NCBI GenBank assembly: GCA_018883665.1
Contig: JAHLFU010000195.1
Coordinates: 1 to 10,116, forward strand
DNA from: Paraprevotella stercoravium
GTDB taxonomy: Bacteria; Bacteroidota; Bacteroidia; Bacteroidales; Bacteroidaceae
Length of the DNA: 10,116 nt
Direction: 5' to 3'
In this document: positions 1-6,429 of the stretch, one piece after another
Layout: the number at the start of each line of letters is the position of its first letter
Position numbering within the stretch: position 1 is the first letter of the stretch
Notes under the pieces: model-generated
What the model was told of the DNA's origin: nothing
The model's input: only the letters and a program-made list of their open reading frames with translations
Database searches by the model: none
Translations under genes and position numbers: made by a program

Positions 1-83
1 ACGTTTTTCTCAATTTCTTTAGACCGTTTAAAATTTTTGTCGGGATGACTTTTTCCGGCAAAACCCGTTTACCGTTTTTCGGT

Positions 84-1727
84 TTACAGGCGGGTCAGCG
101 TAAAGTCGGCTGCCGACAGCCAGGTGCCGCGCCACGGCTTACCGGTAAAGGCCGGCACGTTGGAAACACCATAACGCAACTCGCCGGGCTTGGTGACGAC
201 AATGCTGTCCACAATCACACGGCTCCAACCGTGTCCCTTACCGTCATGGCGCGCGCAGATTTCATGATAACGAATGCTGTCCGACACGGAAAGTCCTCCG
301 GCAGCAATGCGTTTCTGAGCATCCAGCCAGATGCTTCCCTGCTCTTCTCCGCAAACCGGAATCTCCTGCTTGTTGACCGAAGTTCCCTGCTGGGCGTAAA
401 TATAAGCTCCCGCACCATCGGTACGGCCTACGGCTTCCAGACGATACAGTCCCGGAGTTACCTTTTCTTTCCGCTCCAACTGGTATTCCATCTGTCCGTC
501 CACATTACGGCCATGCAAATAGCGCTGCCCGTCTTTGCTGTAATAATGTCCCCAGCCAATATAATCGTCCGAACAGTTTTTATGTACCAACACATTCCAG
601 TCATTCTGTTTCAGGTAGTTGTATTCCCATTCGGGCACATAGAAACCGTTAATGGAATAGAGCTTTCTCTGATTCTCCTGATAGCTGCGGGCTACGGTAA
701 TAGAGGTTGTAGTCGTAAAAATACCAAACAACACCAACGCTGCCAGCCATGAAACGATTAGTGTGGTACGTGCCTTCGGGGCAACCCCACCTCCACGGCC
801 CCAGAAACGGCCCAGCCAATGCACGAAAACATAAACCGGAATGGCCAACAACACCAGCAGACTGAGTGCTGATACCCAAAAGCCCAGATTGGCCGTCAGA
901 GGCAACTGCTCCAAGGTTTGCAACAGCACAGCATCGGTATTGTGGAAGAACAGCGAACCGAATCCGGCTATCGAAGCATACAGAGCCATGCCGATGCAGC
1001 AGATCACCAAAAGCAAACCGAACACAAACAACACGGCCAGACCGCCCAAGAACACAAACAGGAGCAGCTTGAACAGACCGGCAAACAGATCCACCACCGT
1101 GGACAGACAACCGCGTGCCTTGCTCTCCGTCTGCGGTGAACGCACGAAATCCTCTACCTTGCCGGCTCCGTTCAGAATCTCTTCGCGCAGGCTCTCCATA
1201 TTGACCGGTTCACCACGCATGCGCAACTTGTCTTCGGGAGTCTTGGCCTCGGGGATAATCAGCCAGCAGATCAGATAAACCAGCAAACCAACTCCTTTAG
1301 TAAGGAATATCAGCACCAGGGCAATGAGGCGCAAGGCCATCGGGTCTACCCCGAAATAGGCGGCCATACCGGAGAGAACACCGGCCAGTTTCTTGTCGTC
1401 GGGGTTACGGAACAGTTTTTTGCGGGGCTTCTCCATCCGCGGCTGCGCATCGCTTTCCTCCGCGTCACCGTCCAGTTGCTCGGGACTTCCGATACGGCGG
1501 ATAATGGCCTCGATATGCTCTATCGTGATGGCCTCCACACCCGAAGCTTTCAGCTCCGCCATGAGTTCCGCCACGCGGTGCTCGATGTCGTCGGCAATCT
1601 CTTCGCCGCCTTCGCGTCCGGCAAAATAACGCTTCATGTCCTCCTGATAGCGGAAGAGCAAGTCATAGGCATCTTCATCAATGTTATACAATGCCCCAAA
1701 CAGATTTATGGTAATGTTTTTCTTCAT
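84..1727 (-). CDS. PspC-domain multi-pass membrane protein with HAAS-like N-terminus and C-terminal beta-sandwich-like domain
   Basis: 547 aa. Residues 1-85 are helical and charged and end in IIRRIGSPEQL; this resembles the HAAS-type domains that accompany PadR regulators (inference). Residues 103-160 are a recognisable PspC domain: a basic start (KKLFRNPDDKKLAG), VLSGMAAYFGVDP, then a hydrophobic stretch ending CWLIIPEA. Further membrane segments lie near 216-250, 282-305 and 321-342. Residues 345-547 are soluble, rich in Trp, Tyr and Gly, and look like a ligand-binding beta sandwich (GLYRLEAVGRTDGAGAY, then DFTLTRL at the end). PspC proteins are inner-membrane sensors or effectors of envelope stress. 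The start codon overlaps the PadR stop as ATGA, so the two are co-translated, which suggests the regulator controls or responds to this protein. The PspC assignment is firm. The roles of the two flanking domains are inferred from appearance only. Confidence 0.85.
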   Translation of the reverse strand: MKKNITINLFGALYNIDEDAYDLLFRYQEDMKRYFAGREGGEEIADDIEHRVAELMAELKASGVEAITIEHIEAIIRRIGSPEQLDGDAEESDAQPRMEKPRKKLFRNPDDKKLAGVLSGMAAYFGVDPMALRLIALVLIFLTKGVGLLVYLICWLIIPEAKTPEDKLRMRGEPVNMESLREEILNGAGKVEDFVRSPQTESKARGCLSTVVDLFAGLFKLLLFVFLGGLAVLFVFGLLLVICCIGMALYASIAGFGSLFFHNTDAVLLQTLEQLPLTANLGFWVSALSLLVLLAIPVYVFVHWLGRFWGRGGGVAPKARTTLIVSWLAALVLFGIFTTTTSITVARSYQENQRKLYSINGFYVPEWEYNYLKQNDWNVLVHKNCSDDYIGWGHYYSKDGQRYLHGRNVDGQMEYQLERKEKVTPGLYRLEAVGRTDGAGAYIYAQQGTSVNKQEIPVCGEEQGSIWLDAQKRIAAGGLSVSDSIRYHEICARHDGKGHGWSRVIVDSIVVTKPGELRYGVSNVPAFTGKPWRGTWLSAADFTLTRL

Positions 1728-2077
1728 TGCGGTTCAGTTTTATGGGTTTCCTGATTGTTTTTCAGATGCGTCACCGTGTGCACCAGCTCGCTCCAGGCCG
1801 CATCCAGACCGTCGAGAAAGATTCTGCCCTCGTCGGTCAGTTCATAATACTTTCGGGGTGGTCCCTGTGTGGACTCCTTCCATTCATACGTAAGCAGTCC
1901 GTCCTTCTTGAGACGGGTCAGCAAGGGATAGAGCGTACCTTCCACCACGATCAGTTCCGCCTCTTTCAGGCGGCTGATGATGTCCGAGGCATAAAACGCT
2001 TTCTCACGGAGCAGGAGCAGCACACAGTACTCCAGCATGCCCTTGCGCATCTGCGATTTAGCATTTTCTATATTCAT
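1724..2077 (-). CDS. PadR-family transcriptional regulator
   Basis: 117 aa, the usual size for a short (subfamily 2) PadR protein. The winged helix-turn-helix spans roughly residues 10-80. Diagnostic stretches are MRKGMLEYCVLLLL, FYASDIISRLKEA, VVEGTLYPLLTRLKKDGLL (recognition helix) and the wing GPPRKYYELTDEGR, followed by a C-terminal dimerisation helix. Such proteins are repressors that leave DNA on binding a ligand or under stress. The gene is first in a two-gene operon, and its stop overlaps the start of the PspC gene by four bases. A Bacteroidetes promoter and an inverted repeat (2131-2170) lie directly upstream, so autoregulation is likely. The family call is very secure; the inducing signal is unknown. 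Confidence 0.93.
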   Translation of the reverse strand: MNIENAKSQMRKGMLEYCVLLLLREKAFYASDIISRLKEAELIVVEGTLYPLLTRLKKDGLLTYEWKESTQGPPRKYYELTDEGRIFLDGLDAAWSELVHTVTHLKNNQETHKTEPQ

Positions 2078-2130
2078 AGGCTTTTCATTTTAGGGAGAGT
2101 TGTTTTGGCCAAACATTTTCCTTCATGCCG

Positions 2131-2161
2131 CAAATATAGGCAATACTTTAGTACTATGCAA
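2131..2161 (-). promoter_or_regulatory. Promoter of the PadR-PspC operon
   Basis: On the minus strand, TATATTTG (2138-2131) matches the Bacteroidetes -7 consensus TAnnTTTG. It is preceded, 20 bases upstream, by TTG (2161-2159) as a partial -33 element. Transcription would begin near 2125, about 48 bases before the PadR start codon. Confidence 0.65.
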
Positions 2162-2170
2162 TACATAGTA
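2152..2170. promoter_or_regulatory. Inverted repeat, probable PadR operator
   Basis: TACTATG (2152-2158) and CATAGTA (2164-2170) are perfect 7-base inverted arms around the 5-base spacer CAATA. Outer ATACT (2143-2147) and AGTAT (2170-2174) extend the symmetry. The repeat covers the -33 element of the operon promoter, so a bound repressor would block RNA polymerase. PadR is the nearest candidate ligand (inference). Confidence 0.5.
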
Positions 2171-2194
2171 GTATATTTCTCAACTTTTTCTTTT

Positions 2195-2245
2195 AAAAAA
2201 CGGCACACAGATCCGGTTTTCCTGAAACGCCGGATCCGTGTGCCG
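2195..2245 (-). terminator. Rho-independent terminator of the ABC/GntR operon
   Basis: CGGCACAC-a-GATCCGG (2201-2216) pairs with CCGGATC-c-GTGTGCCG (2230-2245), giving 15 base pairs with one A/C mismatch and a 13-base loop. The run AAAAAA at 2195-2200 becomes the U tract when read on the minus strand. It begins 21 bases after the membrane-protein stop codon and separates that operon from the PadR promoter. Confidence 0.9.
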
Positions 2246-2266
2246 CTAAAGTTGCGAAAATGATTT

Positions 2267-3976
2267 TTATTTCTTTTTCCAGAATGGAGTCACAGAGAAA
2301 CCGAACTCAGTCTTCCAGAAAGCGTCTGTAATATCGGAGTTGATACCCGACTGTTTGATGGCAACCACCGGAGCGCCTTGGGCCGTTCCATGAAGCAAAA
2401 CCTGTCCTACATGCGAAACATTGTCTTCCCGATACCAGAAAGCCGGCTCATTTTGATATTCATGCAGACGGCCGATCACCGTATTGCTCAGAATCAGAGA
2501 GTTCAATTCCCGGTTTTCCTCTTCATCATTGAGGCATCGGGCCGTAACCCAGGATGAATCCGCCTGAATGCTCAGCGCCTCCATCCGGCAATCGTACAAT
2601 CTGAAGGAAGTACCCTCCAAAGCCAAAGAATCTGTTTTCCAACCAGACAATTCCACCACGGTGTGCATGCGGTTCTGCACAGAAAGCAGCGTGTCGGTAC
2701 AAATATGAATACCGTTTGTGTAGAGGCGCATCGCTTTCAGATACTCCTTTCCTTTGTGGCGCATCTTTTCGCGTGCCGGATAATCAAAGAACAAGTGCAG
2801 TGTGTCGTGACGTAATTCTGTTTTCAGATAGGGATATAACTCCGGAGTGATCAGGATACCCTGTTTCTTTCCATCCATAGACGACTCCCCGGACACAGGG
2901 CAAACCGACAGATTCAGATCCAGTCGTACTCCGCTAAGTGACTGCCGATGTATTCTTCCTGTGCCGGTAGAATCCTTAGAATTCACTTCCGAAACCCACT
3001 CGGCGCAATAGATCTCCAGACTGTCTTCCAAAACCAGATGCTTGAAATCTGGTAAAGGATACCACACAGCATTCTGAACATAGTTCGGGTTGTCATTGGG
3101 AACGCGGTTATTTTTCTGTAAAAAGAACACACAGAGGATACTTGAAACCCAGGCTACGGCCACCAAACCGATGACAACCTTGGTACTGCGACGCACCCGG
3201 GCATACGCCAATTGCATATTCTGAAAGCGCCAATAGGCCAATGCGGTACACACAATCCAAACCAACAAAGGCACTCCCCAATTCAACAGATTCCGTATCC
3301 ATGACGGATAAAGAACTTCTGTTTCGGGATTCTCATACTGACTGATCAGCGCAAGGGCAACGGCAACCCATAGGATGGCATAGGCAATAAGGCACGCTGC
3401 AGTCTTGACGAATCCGTTCTTCTTCCAGAATGTGCTGCCCAGAATAAACAAGGACTGACCGGCCAGCGACTGTACCAACAACTCCCCGTCCAACGCTTCT
3501 CCAATCATAAGATAGAAAACTTTAAGATCCGGAAAAACAGCAGAACAAACCAAAAGCCGGACCAGATCGGCCGCAAAGAAAGCCATATAAAACAGCAAAT
3601 AAGTGAACGGCACAATAAAGAGCCAGCGCACCAAAAACTTTTCGCCGGTAGAAGCCGGAAGCGACAGATTAGCCTGTAATCCATGCCGGTCTGTAGCGCC
3701 GAACATAAAGTCCGAGCCACGGCTGGACACGGCCAGTAACAGGAGCATTATATAAAAAGGATAGACAAAAGACGAGCCAAACCAGAACTCAAAACGATGC
3801 AGCCCCGCAAGATAAGAACCATCACGCATCATATCCTGCACATATAGCAGAGACAGCCAGGTAAAGATTACGGCCATCACACCAAAATATACCAACCAGA
3901 TCAGCAAATAATGCTTTTTCTGTTCGTCCCATACCTTTGCCATGAGGGACTTTATACGAAATAGATTCAAATTCAT
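2267..3976 (-). CDS. ABC-2-like permease/membrane protein with long beta-rich C-terminal domain
   Basis: 569 aa from the ATG at 3976, chosen because GGAA precedes it and because a longer reading frame to 4081 would run back into the GntR gene. About seven hydrophobic segments lie near residues 23-45, 68-85, 114-137, 169-183, 189-212, 230-250 and 265-286. The remaining half (287-569) has no membrane segment and shows alternating hydrophobic residues suggestive of stacked beta strands (for example 437-505). It lies 46 bases downstream of the GntR gene and is last in the operon, so it is most simply the membrane partner of the ATPase, in the BcrB/YtrC manner. I recognise no family for the C-terminal half. 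The substrate is unknown; antimicrobial-peptide or cell-wall stress is a guess from the YtrA-type regulator. Confidence 0.75.
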   Translation of the reverse strand: MNLNLFRIKSLMAKVWDEQKKHYLLIWLVYFGVMAVIFTWLSLLYVQDMMRDGSYLAGLHRFEFWFGSSFVYPFYIMLLLLAVSSRGSDFMFGATDRHGLQANLSLPASTGEKFLVRWLFIVPFTYLLFYMAFFAADLVRLLVCSAVFPDLKVFYLMIGEALDGELLVQSLAGQSLFILGSTFWKKNGFVKTAACLIAYAILWVAVALALISQYENPETEVLYPSWIRNLLNWGVPLLVWIVCTALAYWRFQNMQLAYARVRRSTKVVIGLVAVAWVSSILCVFFLQKNNRVPNDNPNYVQNAVWYPLPDFKHLVLEDSLEIYCAEWVSEVNSKDSTGTGRIHRQSLSGVRLDLNLSVCPVSGESSMDGKKQGILITPELYPYLKTELRHDTLHLFFDYPAREKMRHKGKEYLKAMRLYTNGIHICTDTLLSVQNRMHTVVELSGWKTDSLALEGTSFRLYDCRMEALSIQADSSWVTARCLNDEEENRELNSLILSNTVIGRLHEYQNEPAFWYREDNVSHVGQVLLHGTAQGAPVVAIKQSGINSDITDAFWKTEFGFSVTPFWKKK

Positions 3977-4022
3977 AATTCCATGTTTTTTCTTAATAAT
4001 ACAATCAAAAAGACAAGACCGC

Positions 4023-4457
4023 CTAAAAAGACATTCCGTTTTCTTCACAAGATTTCTTTGTTGCCTCCACGGTCTGCACATAATCCTTATATAAAGAGAC
4101 TATTTCCTCAATCGGGATGCCCAAGGTGTAAATCTCATGAAAAAAGCTGTTCAGTTCCTCACCGATAAAAGTGTTTTTCCGATAATCCAACACCAGTTCC
4201 CGGGCACCGGATGAAACAAAATAACCGATACCACGCTTCATATAAATAATGTTACGGTTCTGAAGAAACTCATACGCACGCATCGTGGTATTGGCATTCA
4301 CTTCCATCAGGGCAGCAAACTCCCGCACAGAGGGGATGCGCTCTTCTTCCTGATACTTTCCACTCAGGATATCGTCTCCAATCCGATCGGCAATCTGCCA
4401 GTAAATCGGTTTTCCTTCTTTAAACATCATACAGCTTACGTTTTTATCTTGCAACAT
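4023..4457 (-). CDS. GntR-family (YtrA subfamily) transcriptional regulator
   Basis: 144 aa from the ATG at 4457, preferred because AAGAAGGA sits just upstream and the start overlaps the ATPase stop by 14 bases, which suggests translational coupling. An ATG at 4430 or 4427 (beginning MMFKEGKPIYWQIAD) is a reasonable alternative; the frame also continues upstream to 4478. The winged helix-turn-helix spans about residues 14-82: PIYWQIADRIGDDILSGKY, ERIPSVREFAALMEVNANTT, MRAYEFLQ, then the wing KRGIGYFVS. Only a short helical tail (about 60 residues) follows, which is the hallmark of the YtrA subfamily; these proteins repress ABC-transporter operons that contain them. The probable operator is the inverted repeat at 5337-5358. 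Confidence 0.93.
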   Translation of the reverse strand: MLQDKNVSCMMFKEGKPIYWQIADRIGDDILSGKYQEEERIPSVREFAALMEVNANTTMRAYEFLQNRNIIYMKRGIGYFVSSGARELVLDYRKNTFIGEELNSFFHEIYTLGIPIEEIVSLYKDYVQTVEATKKSCEENGMSF

Positions 4458-5307
4458 GATCCTTCTTCTGACCGGCAAAAAGCGCGGTCACTTCTTCCCG
4501 CTTTTCCATCAGGGCATTGAACAGCAGTTCCAGATCAAGGTTGCTTTCCACCCCATCCTCATTGGGCAGCAATACCGATGCACCCTGAAGAGACGGCAAC
4601 TGATAAATAGCCCGGCGTAACAAATCCGGATCGGATGTCTGGGCAAAGCGGACAGTTTCACACACCTCGGCCACCGTTTTCTGCAACAGCGCCTGTCCCT
4701 GATCCACGATGAGCAAACGATCCAGCAGATGCTCCACATCCTGCACCTGATGGGTGGAAATAACCACTCCCCGCTCCTCGTTCATCTCCTGCACCAGAAT
4801 CTTGCGAAACTGGCGCTTGCCCGGAATATCCAGCCCATTGGTCGGCTCATCCAGCAAAAGCCACTCGGTATTGGCTGCCAGCGCAAAGCTGACAAACACC
4901 TTTTTGCGCTGCCCCATAGACAAGCGGTCCAGATGCAAATCGCCCGACAGTTCGAAACAATCCAGCGCACGCTTCAGAATCTCGGCACTGAAACGCGGAT
5001 AAAAAGGTGCCATATAGCGCACATAGCGGTCTAAAGACACGGCGGGCAAGGAAAACTCCTCGGGCACCAGGAACAGACTCTGCAACGAAGTGACCGAGCG
5101 CTTGCTCATCTCCTCTCCATGAAGCAGCACCTTACCTTCTGAAGGAGCCACCAGACCGGCCATCAGATGCAGCAAAGTGGATTTACCAGCTCCGTTCTTT
5201 CCCAACAAACCGTAGATGCCTCCCAGTTCCAACTCGGCATTGAAATGCCGGAACACCTGCTTCCGACCTTTGCGGTAAGCAAATGAAATATCCTCTATAC
5301 GTATCAT
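4444..5307 (-). CDS. ABC transporter ATP-binding protein
   Basis: 287 aa. All main nucleotide-binding motifs are visible: Walker A GKNGAGKST (36-44), signature LSMGQ (129-133, in place of LSGGQ), Walker B LLLDEP (150-155, catalytic Glu 154), D-loop NGLD (157-160) and switch His 186 in STHQ. The Q-loop region reads LVPEEF (80-85), with Glu where a Gln is normal. Residues after about 215 form a C-terminal extension without a clear motif. It is the first gene of a minus-strand operon with a GntR regulator and a membrane protein, and it supplies the energy for that exporter or sensor. The ATG is preceded by an AT-rich leader with no Shine-Dalgarno sequence, as is common in Bacteroidetes. Confidence 0.95.
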   Translation of the reverse strand: MIRIEDISFAYRKGRKQVFRHFNAELELGGIYGLLGKNGAGKSTLLHLMAGLVAPSEGKVLLHGEEMSKRSVTSLQSLFLVPEEFSLPAVSLDRYVRYMAPFYPRFSAEILKRALDCFELSGDLHLDRLSMGQRKKVFVSFALAANTEWLLLDEPTNGLDIPGKRQFRKILVQEMNEERGVVISTHQVQDVEHLLDRLLIVDQGQALLQKTVAEVCETVRFAQTSDPDLLRRAIYQLPSLQGASVLLPNEDGVESNLDLELLFNALMEKREEVTALFAGQKKDHVAR

Positions 5308-5336
5308 ATTATTTATAGATTTATTAATTATTGCTA

Positions 5337-5358
5337 GTGTATTAGTTTACTAGTACAC
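5337..5358. promoter_or_regulatory. Inverted repeat, probable GntR/YtrA-type operator
   Basis: GTGTATTAGT (5337-5346) and ACTAGTACAC (5349-5358) are inverted arms matching at 9 of 10 positions around a 2-base spacer. The outer GTGTA/TACAC layout resembles known operators of YtrA-subfamily regulators. It lies immediately downstream of the -7 element and would cover the transcription start of the ABC-GntR operon, which fits autorepression. Confidence 0.7.
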
Positions 5359-5360
5359 CA

Positions 5361-5391
5361 CAAAAGTACACGATTCTTTTTAACAGGCAAA
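5361..5391 (-). promoter_or_regulatory. Promoter of the ABC-GntR-permease operon
   Basis: Read on the minus strand, TTTG (5391-5388), exactly 19 bases, then TACTTTTG (5368-5361): a full match to the Bacteroidetes -33/-7 consensus. The start of transcription would be near 5354, about 47 bases ahead of the ATPase start codon. Confidence 0.8.
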
Positions 5392-5610
5392 GTTTCGAAA
5401 AGAATATTTTTCAGAAAACACATTATTTAACATTAACTGAATATCCTGCTCAAACTCCTTCAGGAAGAATCTTCCCCTTCAAAAAGTCGACCTACCGTAA
5501 AATCCCTATATGATCCGAATCAAAGCGACAATCAATCTCAAGTTAAGAAATACAGAAGTCATAACAAACAACAATTCTAAGTACCCGAAAGAAAAAAGTT
5601 GGTATTTTTA

Positions 5611-5642
5611 TTAGGTCATATACCGAAAAATAGTTATTTTTG
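5611..5642 (+). promoter_or_regulatory. Promoter of the Fe-S scaffold/GGGtGRT operon
   Basis: TATTTTTG (5635-5642) matches the -7 consensus TAnnTTTG. TTAG at 5611-5614, 20 bases upstream, is a one-mismatch -33 element. Transcription would start near 5649, giving an A-rich leader of about 60 bases. A short GAGAT/ATCTC pairing (5656-5660 with 5672-5676) in the leader is too weak to call a structure. Confidence 0.65.
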
Positions 5643-5708
5643 CATCAATAAAAACGAGATACAATAAAACGATCTCAATTAGATTACCTATAATAAATTA
5701 ATGTAATT

Positions 5709-6410
5709 ATGGTTTATTCACACGAAGTAGAAAACATGTGTTGTGTTGCCAAAGGTCCTAATCACGGACCAGCCCCAATTCCAGAAGAAGGAAAATGGGT
5801 AAAGGCAAAAGAGATTAAAGACATCTCAGGTTTGACTCACGGTATCGGTTGGTGTGCTCCTCAGCAGGGTGCATGTAAGCTGACTCTGAACGTTAAGGAA
5901 GGTGTTATCCAGGAGTGCTTGGTTGAGACTATCGGTTGCTCTGGTATGACTCACTCAGCAGCTATGGCTTCAGAGATCCTGCCGGGTAAGACTATCTTGG
6001 AGGCTTTGAACACTGACTTGGTTTGTGACGCCATCAACACTGCTATGCGTGAATTGTTCCTTCAGATCGTTTACGGTCGTACTCAGTCTGCTTTCTCTGA
6101 GGGCGGTTTGATGATCGGTGCTGGTCTGGAAGACCTGGGTAAGGGTCTGCGTTCACAGGTAGGTACTTTGTATGGAACTTTGGCTAAGGGTCCTCGTTAC
6201 CTGGAAATGGCTGAGGGTTACATCAAGACTATCGCTTTGGACAAAGACAACCAGATCATCGGTTACGAGTTCGTACACATGGGTAAGTTCATGGACGAAA
6301 TCAAGAAGGGAACTGATGCAAACGAGGCTTTGAAGAAGGTAACCGGTACTTACGGTCGCTTCACAGCTGAGCAGGGAGCTGTTAAACATATTGATCCACG
6401 TCACGAATAA
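5709..6410 (+). CDS. NifU/IscU-like iron-sulfur cluster scaffold-type protein
   Basis: 233 aa. The core at residues 41-115 resembles the U-type scaffold: a Cys-containing loop (GIGWCAPQQGACKLTL, Cys49 and Cys56), a segment ETIGCSGMTHSAAMASEIL with GKTILEAL after it (Cys77, parallel to GCGxxIASSS...GKT in NifU), and Cys106 in DLVCDAI. U-type scaffolds hold a nascent Fe-S cluster on three Cys plus an Asp; the usual Asp after the first Cys is not evident here. Extra Cys11, Cys12 and Cys70 and a C-terminal region of about 110 residues set it apart from plain IscU. It is followed at 19 bases by the GGGtGRT gene, a partner known to be found beside this scaffold type in anaerobes. Codons are those of a highly expressed gene (five of six Arg are CGT). 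No Shine-Dalgarno sequence precedes the ATG. Confidence 0.85.
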   Translation: MVYSHEVENMCCVAKGPNHGPAPIPEEGKWVKAKEIKDISGLTHGIGWCAPQQGACKLTLNVKEGVIQECLVETIGCSGMTHSAAMASEILPGKTILEALNTDLVCDAINTAMRELFLQIVYGRTQSAFSEGGLMIGAGLEDLGKGLRSQVGTLYGTLAKGPRYLEMAEGYIKTIALDKDNQIIGYEFVHMGKFMDEIKKGTDANEALKKVTGTYGRFTAEQGAVKHIDPRHE

Positions 6411-6413
6411 TAT

Positions 6414-6420
6414 AAGGAGG
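6414..6420 (+). promoter_or_regulatory. Consensus ribosome binding site AAGGAGG
   Basis: A full anti-16S complement nine bases before the ATG at 6430. Strong sites of this kind are uncommon in Bacteroidetes, and no other gene in the window has one this complete. It fixes the GGGtGRT start and allows initiation independent of the upstream gene. Confidence 0.85.
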
Positions 6421-6429
6421 AAGTAAATT

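Larger units (their letters stand above)
5308..5708. other. 401-base divergent intergenic region
   Basis: Holds the minus-strand promoter and operator of the ABC operon (5337-5391) and the plus-strand promoter of the Fe-S operon (5611-5642). Between them is AT-rich DNA with one small perfect palindrome: GGAAGA (5463-5468) and TCTTCC (5470-5475) around a single A. An open frame of 34 codons at 5510-5614 runs into the plus-strand promoter and has no support as a gene. I see no RNA gene here. Confidence 0.7.

Noticed and set aside
61..85. Small hairpin (ACCG, T5, CGGT at 71-83) as terminator of the PspC operon
   Set aside because: The stem has only four pairs and no proper U tract follows on the minus strand.
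45..752. Long plus-strand open frame opposite the PspC gene
   Set aside because: It is antisense to a clear PspC protein, has no recognisable domain or start signal, and reflects the GC-rich codon pattern of the real gene. The same holds for the other overlapping frames in 649-1893.
5510..5614. 34-codon open frame in the divergent intergenic region
   Set aside because: It has no ribosome site, no recognisable family, and ends on the -33 element of the Fe-S operon promoter. It could be a degraded gene fragment but nothing supports that.
5701..5706. ATGTAA start-stop element two bases before the scaffold gene start
   Set aside because: A minimal upstream frame could affect initiation, but in such AT-rich sequence it is easily a chance occurrence and has no supporting ribosome site.
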